Assembly (NCBI GenBank): GCA_029532415.1
Contig: JAQOTA010000053.1
Span: forward strand, 3,782,001-3,846,000
DNA: 64,000 bases
From: Marasmius tenuissimus
Lineage: Eukaryota > Basidiomycota > Agaricomycetes > Agaricales > Marasmiaceae
Direction of reading: 5' to 3'
Shown here in pieces: positions 11,766 to 22,393 of the stretch (within the stretch, counting starts at the first letter, position 1; each line of letters begins with the position of its first letter). The position numbers and the translations under genes are program-made. The notes below the pieces were generated by a model that had not been told where the DNA came from, did not search any database, and saw only the letters and a list, made by a program, of their open reading frames with translations.

Positions 11766-12875
11766 ATGAACGCTGCTAAGTTTGTTTCACCATCACCGCC
11801 CCCTACCTCGAATACGTTGACTCAGACTCAGCGGACACGGCTCATGCGTACGACCAAGAAGCTCAGTCAGGTTCTTGGATCTACTCCCCAATTGATGGAT
11901 ACTAAGGCTCGATCGAGCAGTGAGTTCAATTTGATTTCTTGCGCGCTCTCTTTCTCTAACGTCGTTCTCAGCACCAGTTGACACTGATTGGTCGGATTCC
12001 GAGGACGACTGGTACCGGCCTGCGAGCAGAGGCTCCAACCGAAGCATCACTTCAGGATTGTCGTCTTCATCTGGCAGCACTGCGTCGAGCTCTCTCATCT
12101 CACGATCCATCTCGATTACACGGTCCAGAAGATCGTCTTCTCGCTCTGAGGATTCATCTAACTCCAGCAAACCTCCACTTCTTCGCCTTGCTTTGGCATC
12201 TTTTGCGCAACGGTCATCTACCGCTAACAAGTGCTACCCATCGCCCGCTTCTGCCAATTCCTCGGATGATGAAGACAGTCGCTTCACTCTGCAAACGACC
12301 TTCACTGAATCACCCAGAGATTCATTTGTCTCCCCCGACTTTCGTATCCCATCGTCGACGACCCTTCGTCTTCAAAAGATGGACAGAATTCGCAAGAAAC
12401 TTGGCGATGGAGTGCCGGTGAAGCTTGTCTTCCCCGACTCTGACGAGGAGGAGCGACAGCAGTCGCGCCCTTCCACGTCGCACACGGTCATTCAACTCAA
12501 AACCTTACCCCCTCTTCCTCCTACTCTTCCCACTCCTCGCCCTCGTCCCAGCAAATCCCGACGTGTCGGTTCGCGTGACTCTATCGTCTCTACATCCGCC
12601 CACCGCGGTCAAAGGGTCAAACGCAAGCCCGTCCCAACACTGGAACAGCTCACCCAGTCCGCCCCATCCTCCCTGCTCGCTCGTCGTCCAAGCGCGGAAA
12701 GGCAAGGTTGAGCTTGATCCTCGAAACACCCCAGGACTTGGATTTGTTCGTCGCGTCTGTCATCGACAGTGCACCTTCCTCCTCCTCTTCGAGTCCCGCT
12801 TCGGAATGGTTCGACGACCAGAACGAACAATGGGTGGACTATAAAACATTCATCAGAATGGCGCAGGATTCATGA
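11766..12875 (+). CDS. Ser-rich hypothetical protein
   Basis: Not assigned to a known function. Exon 1 is 11766-11919 and exon 2 starts at 11972; the join gives SSTPVDTDWSDSEDDW. Exon 2 is very rich in Ser, Arg and Pro and looks disordered, with a short basic segment (LQKMDRIRKKLGDGVPVKLVF) and an acidic DSDEEE. Read straight on, the frame stops at 12709-12711. A coding-looking tail (LFVASVIDSAP ... SEWFDDQNEQWVDYKTFIRM) continues in another frame to TGA 12873-12875. A 50-bp intron at 12608-12657 (GTCAAA...CCCAG) joins the two in phase and gives 335 aa, but its donor is weak. The alternative is a one-base indel near 12,680. The acidic/aromatic C-terminus is the part most likely to be conserved. 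Confidence 0.65.
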
Positions 12876-13264
12876 ACTTTCCGACCCGACACTCTCTTAT
12901 GATCCTTACCGACTCTTACGCTTCCTTCACGTTCTATTCTACTCGTGCCCGGAGCCACCCCCTTTGTATTCCATGCAATCTTGTCGACCATCACCCACAT
13001 ATACCGTTTTGCGCGATCTTTTTCAAGTCGATATTCTTTCACATCATACACATCATCAATACTGTACATTGCTGTAGCATTAAATTATCTTTCGGTTGGT
13101 TTGTGAGCATAGTTCTTGGCTGTATAAAATATCTCTGATCGTGCAATGGGAGAATCTGGAATGGTATTGGAACTTTGATCCTTGTTGGAGAGAGGTGTGA
13201 ATGACGGAGATGTCAAGCTGGTGCCCTACGGTAAGATTTGACGCACAAATTTGGGTGCCGCGTA
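12876..13264. other. Intergenic
   Basis: The 3' flank of the preceding gene; AT-richer, and no coding signal I trust. Confidence 0.5.
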
Positions 13265-13498
13265 TCATGTAGCTCTATACCACCCCAAACAGCCCGTTCC
13301 AGATACGGCGTAGGCATCGACTCTGGCGACGACGTTGTTTTGGAGTTGCTGTCCGAGTTGAGGGGAGGTACCTGGAGGTAGGGTAGGATTTGAGCATCGG
13401 AACAACATCACCATCAGCCCAACGTAAAATTCCTTCTCTCTTTCGACCACCATGTATCCTTTTCCTCAGCCCTATTTCTCACCAGGTCTTGCGCTTCT
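13265..13498 (-). repeat. Left half of an interrupted sequence (second copy at about 46,841-47,090)
   Basis: The reverse complement of this stretch matches about 46,841-47,090. The shared peptide-level start is MVVEREKE, and the nucleotide match includes the run ending GCGCTTCT directly at the outer end of the left arm. The match is visibly diverged. It is one of the two flanks of the 24.8-kb block. Confidence 0.75.
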
Positions 13499-13791
13499 CA
13501 AGGCTCCTATGCTGTCTCCGAAAATGCTACGATAATCCTCCATGGCTTGAGTTATCCCTCAAGATAACCATCAAGTTAAATAACACGAGGTAGTAGCCTT
13601 ACGACATGTTGATCCCAGCTTGGTTTCTGACATCTGCGTGCTCATCCAACTTCTCCGCCGCACCCAGTCGGTCTTATCCTCCATTCTCCGCCCTCCATAA
13701 TCATTCTCTACCCTCCATTCTCTGTCCCTAGCCTCCGATCGTTTGGAGGAATAAACGATCGGAGAGCATCATGTGACCTCAACGCGTCGGT

Positions 13792-13838
13792 CACGTGAAC
13801 TTGCGACGTCATGTGACCATCCTCAGAACTCTATAAAG
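13792..13838 (+). promoter_or_regulatory. Promoter elements of the left-arm gene
   Basis: CACGTG at 13792-13797 and GACGTCA at 13805-13811 are E-box-like and CRE-like sites. TATAAAG at 13832-13838 lies 40 bp before the ATG at 13878. The same order is present in the right arm, so it has been kept in both copies. Regulatory use is inferred. Confidence 0.6.
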
Positions 13839-13877
13839 AGTCTCGCACATCGACGCCTCTTTCCCTCATTGAACACC

Positions 13878-15203
13878 ATGTTTAAAGTCGTCTCTGAGTT
13901 TATCGCGCTCTCTCTCTCCGGTTGTCCACTTTCCAAGTGGCTCAACCGAGTACTTCATCCGCCAACCGTCGCTATCGAGGAGGCTATCATCCTGATACCA
14001 ACTCGAACCTCCTTGCTCTTGCCCAGTAAGAGCTTGGACGTCCCCATCGTCAACCAGGGCAGCGACACGCTCTGGCTAATCGGTCTTGGTCTACTCGTAT
14101 TGGTCTTTTTGTCCTCGCTTGCTTTGGTCTCACAGAAGGTGTGTTGCCTTTCTACTTCTGATTTCTACTTCCACTGACCGTTTTACCTTCCCCACTAGGT
14201 ATGGGCACGACGAGCTCTTGTATTGGCGTTTATTGTCCCAACTATCGCCCTCGTCACTCTCCGCCCTGCCCTTCTCGAGGCCTTGGCCTCTCTCGATACT
14301 GTCGCCTTGCGCGACGACATTCTCGACTGGTTGGGACTTCCCATCGACGCGGTTGCCAGCATGTCAGCACCGCCCACCGCCGTTGTTGGATGTCTCATTC
14401 AGGATATGGCTCGCCTAGCGGACTTGTTCGTCTACTGGTCCGACCAGGCCTCAGATGCAGCCAGCATCGTCAAGTCTCACGCTATTGTCCTCGGTCTCCA
14501 CATCGTCAAAAACGTTCTCGCCATTGTCGTCTCGGCTGTCAAAGCTCTTCAAACCGTCACACTCCCGACTAAGGATCAGCTCTTGACTGCCGTGAATATC
14601 CATTGGTCGTTTTTGGCTCTCCGGTCGTGCATGGAAACTGTCACCTATCGATTCATGTTGTCGCTCACTGCACACCGGCCATCATCTCGTTCCAACCCCC
14701 TCTTCCAACTTCTGAAATCGCTTCGCATCGCGTTCTTCGATGCCAGGAAGGCCTTCACCCACTGGCTCTCCTTCAACATCCGTCTCTTCCTCGAATCCTA
14801 TGTCATGGTCGCTTGGACCCTCTCTGTGTTCATATATGTCAGGAAGGACGACATACTCAGCTACACCCGTCACAGCTACATATTGGGCAAGATCTGCAAG
14901 ATCCCTTCTATCATTCTGGCCCTCGAATCTCGCGGCACTTTCGATCCCATGTTTGGTCCCTTCTCCTACGAACTCACTGTCACTCTACCCAACCGGGAGC
15001 AAGTCAAGGCTTACGACCTTCGCAGCTTCCGTATTGAGCGTGGTCTATGGGACGATAGTCGATGGCTCGACCGTGAAGAGGTCGGAGCACCCTCGAAGGG
15101 CGGGTGGTATGAGAAGACCTGGAAGTATGGGTACGCCTGGTTCAATCTCTACGTTGTCGTTGCTCCGAAAGTCGGGTCGGATGCAACACCATTACTCCCT
15201 TAA
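13878..15203 (+). CDS. Arm-encoded 421-aa membrane protein, left copy
   Basis: Family not recognised. Exons 13878-14138 and 14199-15203, joined by a 60-bp phase-0 intron, give 421 aa. The N-terminal quarter has two hydrophobic stretches (LWLIGLGLLVLVFLSSLALV at about 66-85, and ALVLAFIVPTIALV just after the splice), then helical segments with IVLGLHIVKNVLAIVVSA and a late hydrophobic YVMVAWTLSVFIYV. The C-terminus is soluble-looking and Gly/Trp-rich (SKGGWYEKTWKYGYAW). ATG 13878 is 40 bp after a TATA box and begins MFKVVSEF. The right arm holds a second intact copy with the same intron. The first exon is identical in protein sequence between copies, whereas the last third differs at many positions. 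Two undamaged reading frames suggest the protein is, or was recently, under selection; a role in the element's maintenance is only a guess. Confidence 0.85.
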
Positions 15204-15399
15204 ACGTCAACCATCATCCTTCTCAATCATCTTCGTCGTACCGGTCCTGGAATATTCGTCAACGCTACGGTCTACCGCACATCCTATCGACATCGCTATC
15301 CTACTTCGCGGGACGAAGGTTCGAACGGAGAGAAAAGGAGGAAAATCTGTCATTCATCATACAGTGGGGCGTGGTGTTGCTCTGTGGACAGCGGCTGCA

Positions 15400-16000
15400 C
15401 ACCTTGGCGTCTTGAGCTTTGCTCGACCCCGTCCTGGCCCTTGCGCCGAATAATGCTGCTGGAGGTCAGAGCTGTGGGCCGATCCCCACACCACCGCTCG
15501 CGGTGTGCTCCCTTCACAAGGGTATAGGGAGGTGATGCGTTGGCCGCATCTCAGCCTGTAGACTCAAGTTGTGCCGCTTGAGCCCTGTACCTAGCCTTTG
15601 GGCCGAAACCAGCCAATGGGGACGACAGACACGGGTACAAACCGAGTTATAAGTGGTTGAATGATGCGCAACTGCTTCGGTGTGGCTACCGGGCCGTGGA
15701 GGCCAAACATGCCTGGGGGAGGTGGAGGGCGAGCGTGACGGGTGGTGCGCTTCCTCTACACGGTACAGGGAGATGGTCGTAGTGGCGACTGTCTTTTACT
15801 CGAGCTGTGTCTCTCGAGCTCTGTACCGGGCGTTGGGCCTTAAACTATTCACCGAGGGAGGGGGGGATAGCGCGACGGGTAGCGTGCTTTCTCTCCATGG
15901 TATTGGGGTGTGATGGCAAACACCAACGGATCCTCGAGAACGTGTCACTCGAGTCCAGTACCAGGCCTTGGGCCGAAACCCAGCCAGTAGATAGATACTG
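15400..16000. repeat. Degenerate repeated core downstream of the left-arm gene
   Basis: A core of the form GAGCYCTGTACC..GGCCTTGGGCCGAAACC.AGCC recurs at about 15580-15617, 15817-15850 and 15949-15985, with a more decayed version near 15413-15455. The right arm carries the mirror set at about 35,830-36,400. Spacing is irregular (about 130-230 bp). No coding sense was found. Confidence 0.6.
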
Positions 16001-16697
16001 GGAGCAAATAAACAGCACAAAATGTGCGCTCCCCCCCTGTTGTTGTGTGATCTGAGTTCTGAGATTGAGTGAACGAGTTCAAAGTTGAGATTGCTTGAGA
16101 CCTGAGTATTGAGTACCAAGTTATTCCTTGCAAATTTGGCGTGTCCATCCTCCTTCCGAGTCGTTACATCATTCGCCCTATCGCGTCGCGCAGTACCGGA
16201 CGGTTCAAGAGGACGCAGCCAATGATAGGCCCGGTTTTCTACCTTCGTTTCGATTTGCTCAATTCATTTCAACGTACCAAGGAGTAGCAGCTCACGATTG
16301 GATGGGAATTTGGATACCATGTGAGGTTCCAATACGTTGCAGTCGGACGATCGGGGACGTACATTCTCGGGCGGATCATGATCAAAGGGCGTTATCTTAT
16401 CCAGCGCTTGCCAGCACAAGTAGTTCCGTTCACACATCACCTTTGAAAACTAAATTGTTGTCTAAGAAACCCATCCCGCACTCCCGCTTCATTCACCAAT
16501 TTGGTGATTTCTTTGGGTCACTCGACCTCAACCTGTCCTTCATCGTTCCTCAATAGTTCCTGCTCCAGGGCTTTGATGTCCCAAGATGGTCACGGGGTAC
16601 GGGGGAACATATACCCCCCCAAACTCGTCATGTTTTTTCTTCAAGCTACCTTTATTCCCCCGTTCTCGTCAAGAAACTCAGGGATATCGTCTTCAAA

Positions 16698-18913
16698 ATG
16701 GTTAAACTGACCAAAGTCGAACTTGGAGATACACCACCGGAGGTGTACAACTGGCGAGTGTACGTGAACGCGTTTGTAGCTACCTTTGCTGCAGTCATGA
16801 TTGGCTACGACTCGGCTTTCATTGGCACGTCGATATCCTTAGCGAGCTTCAAGAAGGAGTTCGATCTGGTCGACAAGTCGACGTCAGATTTCAACACGAT
16901 ATCTGCAAATATCGTGTCGATGTACCAGGCGGGGTGTGTTTCGTTTTTTAGCTACTTCTCGTCTCTTGCCTCTAATTCGTTCTGCTATTCATAGGTGCTT
17001 CTTTGGAGCAATTTTTGGGTACCCAATAGGATACTTTTGGGGCAGGAAATGGGGTTTGTTTGTCGCTGGGTTGATTTTCTGTGTTGGGGCCGCTATGCAA
17101 ACCGCTGCTTCGTGAGTGCCCTGCATTCCCACTTCTTTTTTCACGGCCCTCAATCTTCCAACAATAGCTCGAGCACCGGTCTAGGAATAATCTATGGGGG
17201 ACGTGTAATCGTCGGTTTAGCCATTGGTGTCGCCTCAAATCTTGCTGTACGCACACGCCCTTATTGACGAAAATCCGCACCATTCTGATAATCGCTCTCT
17301 GTCTCGTCGTCAAATAGCCTATTTATGTGGCAGAGATCTCACCTCCAGCAATTCGTGGTCGTCTCATTGGAATGTATGAGCTCTGTTGGCAAATTGGAGG
17401 GACCGTTGGTGAGTTTTTGGTTGTCGGTTGGACACGCGACCTTCCCAAGACTCACAAACTCACAGGATTCTGGATCAACTATGGTGCATCCAAAAACATC
17501 CCGGAAGGAAGAGCACAATGGCTACTTGCTTTTGCTGTCCAGCTGATTGTAAGTACATGGTTCTCGCCAAACACCAAGATTACAAGGTTGACTGGCTCAC
17601 CGGTAGCCAGGGGGCCTTCTCTTACTTGGGACCCCTTTCCTTATCGAATCTCCCCGATTCCTGGTGTCGAGAGACCAAAGCAAGCAAGCCTTGAAGTCCC
17701 TCACATCTCTTCGGCATCTCCCACGCGACCATCCCTACATTGTAGAGGAACTTACTTCGATAGAGGAAGCCATCAAACACGAGAGGAGCTTGGCTGGTGC
17801 AGGATTCTTTGGGCCGATGAAAACTTGCTTTGCGTCTCCGCGTCTGCTCGCTAGAATCGCTCTGGGATCTAGTCTGTTCGCATGGCAGAATACTACTGGA
17901 ATCAATGCGATCAACTACTACTCGTGAGTCTCCGACAAGGTTCCGACGCTTATTGATTCTGATTCACGACTTTGTTACCTAGACCAACGATCTTCAAGTC
18001 AATCGGTGTCTCGGGACAGAATACCTCTTTGCTTACGACTGGAGTTTATGGTATAATCAAGTTAGTCGGAGCGTTAATCTGGATATTGTGGATGGTTGAC
18101 CAGTTCGGTAAGACGTTCTTTGGTATGGCCCGAACATGAAACTCATTGTTGAACCTCTCAGGCCGACGTTCACTGCTGTTCGTTGGGTCTGCTGGCGGAG
18201 CGGTCTCAATGTATTACATAGCTGCTTATATCGCCATCGCCAAGCCGCAGGAGCATCCTACTGGGACTATTGACGCTGGAGGAAGGAGTGCTAGTGAGTT
18301 TTCATATATCTTCCGCACGTCGGTCCAGTCTCATCACCCGTCCTTCGTCAGTCGCATTCTTCTATATCTGGACGATATTCTATAGCCCCACCTGGAACGG
18401 TACACCTTGGGTTCTGAACGCAGAAATGTTCCCTCAGCATGTTCGAACGTTCACCCAGGCTTGTGCGGCTGCCAGTAATTGGCTCTTCGCGTACGTCCAC
18501 TTCTTTTTCGAAGTCGTTCCGACTCCCTGTCGCTCGGTTCTCAACAGCCACACTCCATAGTTTCCTCATCGCTCGATTCACTCCCCAAATGTTCACAGCA
18601 ATGGGGTATGGTGTCTACGTCTTCTTCGCAAGTCTGATGATCCTTTCCATTGTGTTTGTCTTCGTACGTCCATCACTCATTCCGGGATCTTTGCTCGGCT
18701 GTTCTCACCACCTTGCCTCGCGAATAGCTCTTCATTCCCGAAACTAAGCAAATACCTCTTGAACGAATGGAGGAGCTCTTCGCACCGGGTGTTAAAGCAT
18801 GGAGAGCTCATGCTCAAGTCGTGCAGTCAATGAGAGATGGGGAACCGCTCCAGAGGACTTCGAGTGGTAGCTCGAGACGCTCCGCCATGAATGTGGACGG
18901 CAAAGATCCATGA
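16698..18913 (+). CDS. MFS sugar transporter (quinate/hexose permease type)
   Basis: A twelve-TM major-facilitator carrier for sugars or quinate. Exons: 16698-16933, 16995-17111, 17168-17246, 17318-17408, 17466-17548, 17607-17923, 17983-18107, 18162-18293, 18352-18490, 18561-18663, 18728-18913; 535 aa, normal for the family. Hallmarks: GRKWGLFVAG after TM2, GGRVIVGLAIGVASN, PIYVAEISPPAIRGRLIG, LIESPRFLVSR (PESPR-type), QNTTGINAINYYSPTIF (TM7), DQFGRRSLL, and FIPETKQIPLERMEELF (PETK motif) before a hydrophilic tail. Start ATG 16698 gives MVKLTKVELGDTPPEVYNW, a usual N-terminus. It sits just inside the left arm of the 24.8-kb block, so it would be cargo. Substrate cannot be decided from sequence. 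Confidence 0.93.
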
Positions 18914-19335
18914 ACTCCAAAGTGTCGGAGGAAAATTAAAAGGAAATGAAAGGCATGAGGCGAAATCTTACAGCGTCTCGTATAAATTGTACGATGTGTA
19001 TCCGAATTGATTCTATAAATGACTGCTTCCTGTGCTACTTATAAGAAAGCACGATATATGTGCGGCGCTCGACCTTCAATGTTTGGTTCCATTTTAAGGT
19101 AAATGAAAAGGGACTGTGACTATAGAGCCCGTTTTCATAACCGCGCGTGTAGGGTTCATTTTGTTCGCCGTAGCTTGTTCGGAGGCTTCACTGTTTCTCC
19201 TTCCTCCAAGTCGACTCACAAGATACTCTTTCTGGGTGCAAGCATTCTAGAATGACAGGCTCCGACTCGGATTCACTTCGGACTAGTCAAGACTGAAGTC
19301 TAAGCGGACATCGTCTATATTCTACTTTGAAAATC
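18914..19335. other. Intergenic
   Basis: The 3' flank of the sugar transporter; no gene seen. Confidence 0.5.
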
Positions 19336-20194
19336 ATGAGTATAACGTGGTCTAACGGAGGAAGCGGCGGGAACTCTATTAAATTTCGTATTGAAGGGTC
19401 GATGCAGAGTCATATCATCAAGGACGTTACCGTAGCCGAGGCCGAGACAGGTTGGCCGCTCTACGCTCTTTTCTTTGCTACCGTCAGGTTATCTACCCCA
19501 CTTAAAGAGTGCAGCACATAGGTGCGAAACTCTTTACGGTGTATGGGATTAGAATGGGTACGTCTCTTTAACTTTGAGTTCACACACCGTTCTGACAAGC
19601 CAATTTCTTACCTCTTGCAGCCGGCCTTTTCTGTGAGTCCAGCCCTCGAGTTCATTCGTCCTGATACCCGACAGCCGCATAACCTTGTTCCATAGGTGGT
19701 ATAGAACGGCAAGATAGAGAGCCAGAGCGCAGAGAGAACAGAGACGTCGACAAGTGCCCCCAGTGTCGGAGTTCTTGTGCGTTGTCTTTCCTTTCTTCTC
19801 GACAGCAATTACTAATACTAGACTGGTTCATTCTCATTCGCTCCAGGCTGCTTGGTAACAGCTCAAATACGGAAGAGATTGCACATATGCGGGTTCGCGG
19901 CAATACCGCTTGGATCTTGGAGTCCTGGGCGAAGATGCAGACGTTGTGGTTGGATCGGTCGTGAAAGTCGTACTGGGCCTGGAGAAAACTCAAGACGGTG
20001 AGTCGTCATTACGAGAGCCAGTTCTCCCCGAAAATATAAGGCTCATTACGATCTACAGACGGGACGAGAAACAACCGTACGAGCGCTCCGGAGAACTCAA
20101 CCAGATGTATCGCATCGCAGAGATGTGGCACAGGCCACCGACGGCAGTGGACAACCATTCACTCAAGCTGCCCGCTTTGACACCGGGACCTTAG
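19336..20194 (+). CDS. Possible small multi-exon gene, unrecognised
   Basis: The first open stretch (from ATG 19336) reads MSITWSNGGSGGNSIKF and has coding-like composition. Further coding-like pieces lie around 19510-19555, 19857-19998 (LGVLGEDADVVVGSVVKVV) and 20061-20194, separated by stretches with good GT and AG signals. I could not fix one consistent splice path, and no family was recognised. The end coordinate is that of the last open piece only. Confidence 0.3.
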
Positions 20195-20915
20195 GATTAT
20201 CATTAGTTCCGTCTTCTTGAAGCTTCTTTCTTGATTCTTTTGCATCTTGCATTTTCTGTGTTTTGCTTTTCCTCGCTTCCCTCATCTGCTACGCTGGCTC
20301 GGAGTATGTTTCGCCCTTCAACCTGGAATTAGTTCATGCAGTTCGTCTCAACCATGTAGATATTAGACAGGCTCATCCTGACCTTTAGCTCCCTTCATTT
20401 TTGGCTTTCGTGTCCCTATGTTTTCTTCTTGGTCCCTCGTTTCAAGTGATATCCTGCGTGTTTTCGTGCTCTCTTTCTCCCTTGCAGCCCTCCTGCACTG
20501 CATACCTGTCGGCTACCCGTACTTTCAAAGAAATACAGAAATTACTTCCTCATTATCTAATCGGTATACTGGACCTATATGGACCACCCCAGGTGACGTC
20601 AGAAGCTATGTCCCAGTCGCCCCATACCCCGGATTATGAGTGGGGTAGTGGACAGTAGGCTCTAGAGAGCTGTAGACAAGAACTGCTGCTACCTATTGAA
20701 CACTCCCACTGGCGGTTTTTCACTGGCAATCTGTTCCGTCGTTTGCATGGCTACAGGCCATCAGAAATCCGGATGCGCGGTGTATTTCATCAGAACCATT
20801 GTGGTACATTGCTGGCTAGCGATACAACAACAACGTTCTCGGCGACTTGCCCAAGGAAGAAACGAGAGAAATTAAAAGCAAATGAATGAACGAATGCAGA
20901 AAAATGGTGAAGGTC
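20195..20915. other. Intergenic
   Basis: No gene seen. Pyrimidine-rich on the plus strand, with only short motif-free open frames. Confidence 0.45.
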
Positions 20916-21737
20916 CTATACTACGACCGGTTCTTCGGATTTCCGGTGGGTGGAAGTAGAATTGGGGGTATGGTCTCCTCTCCCACGGCGTCGACTGGCC
21001 AAAAAACAGACAATAGCCGCAATCGCCGTGAACAGGATTGTAAACCAAGGGAAGATAGCAACCAGTCGTACTGTCAGGAACCGCATGAGCCGTTTAGCCA
21101 TCGTCTAAATCGCGGGAAGTGACTCACGGTAGTCGATGTGCCTGTACGTGGATGAGACTCCCAGCAACCCCTCAAAACGCTTTATGGTGTCTTCTGGGAG
21201 TACTAAGCTACCAATAGATGCGTGGATTTTCGCGCTGTTGTTGGCGAAGAACACGGTGAATGGGATTTGTGTCGCGAAGAGCCAGACAGCACAGAACCCG
21301 AGTGTCATCCATTGGAAGGGAAGGGTAGAATCGCTGGTTCTTGAGATCCGAGTGTTGCCTTTGGAGAACGTGGCCAGCAAGAGCAGAACATAGATGGTGC
21401 AGAGGATCGCAACCACGAGAGAAACGACGGTAACAACAACTCCCGTATGGAACACGTCTACAAAGATTTCTCGTGAATACACGCCTCATGTATGCGGCGA
21501 TAATAGTAGAACACACCGTCAATATCGATATCCAGGGTTGAGTTGGGAGGAAGAAGCCTCCTCAACTGGCCCTCTTGGTTATTGGACTTGATAAGCGCGT
21601 TCAATCCTAATATAACAGTTAAACTCGGCTAAACGCAAATCATGGAGATTTTGCTCACCAGAACTGGCAGAAATGATCCCCCAGGCCCACGCCATGAGCA
21701 GCGCAACAAGGCGAGTACGTCTCATGGGAGAGTACAT
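20916..21737 (-). CDS. Four-TM membrane protein, unknown function
   Basis: Exons on the minus strand: 21737-21659, 21606-21517, 21457-21128, 21070-20916; phases close, giving 217 aa. Four hydrophobic segments are visible: LVALLMAWAWGIISAS near the N-terminus, GVVVTVVSLVVAILCTIYVLL, LGFCAVWLFATQIPFTVFF, and IFPWFTILFTAIAAIVCFL. The tail is short, basic and Ser/Thr-rich (ASRRRGRGDH... SEEPVVV). The topology, with a soluble loop between segments 1 and 2 and another between 3 and 4, resembles MARVEL-like fungal proteins. There is no diagnostic motif, so I leave it unnamed. It lies inside the 24.8-kb block. Confidence 0.7.
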
Positions 21738-22393
21738 GGTGGTCTGAATGAGAGGAGTTGGGAGAGGATGGGATGAGGGCCCCAAATATATCTTGATCCT
21801 TGCCGTCGCAGCCGTAAAGACATATGCATATGGGTCTACCACGCACTGCTCCTCCATTTTATTCGTCATGCGGTCCCATGGTACGTCCGAGAGAAGCTTG
21901 GGCCGACTGAAGCCTCGAAACTGTCAAAAATACAAGTCAAGAGAGACAGCGATCGGAGAAAAAACTTGTCTCACAGCTTGTTGTAGTCGGGTACTGATAG
22001 TAACCGCTCCCGATCCGGGCCCACAGTCTCCGAGAGGGTCATGGAGGTTGTAAGTACTGCGGCAAGAAGTTATCGATTGAGTTCAAAGGAGGGAACGGCT
22101 CGGGTCTAACTAGGCTTGTAAGTACTTAGTGCATGGACGGGAATAACATCTAGTCTACAATGAAGCAAAAGAGGGCTGAATGAGCTGTACAAGGGGGAGC
22201 GTGGAAACTTGACAACATGGATACACGGTGTAATTTGAATGCTAAGTCGGTGCCAAAAGTAGGATATTTGAGAATAATGAAAGGAACACTAGTCTAGTTA
22301 GCTTTACCGTAAATTATAGAAATCATTGATTGAAAGCGAGAAGGAAATGATAGAAAGAGATGGAATCAATTTACATCAGCCGTTCTCTCGGAG
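21738..22393. other. Intergenic
   Basis: Upstream of the 4-TM gene and downstream of the 927-aa gene, both on the minus strand. The latter part (22,100-22,390) is AT-rich. No gene seen. Confidence 0.5.

Larger units (their letters stand above)
13499..16414 (+). repeat. Left arm of the inverted repeat
   Basis: About 2.9 kb matching the reverse complement of 35414-38301, from CAAGGCTCC to CTTGCCAG. It contains a promoter, an intact two-exon gene and a downstream region with repeated cores. Near its outer end it carries CCTCCATTCTC repeats and a hairpin (CCGATCGTTT at 13735-13744 pairing with AAACGATCGG at 13753-13762). Confidence 0.9.
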
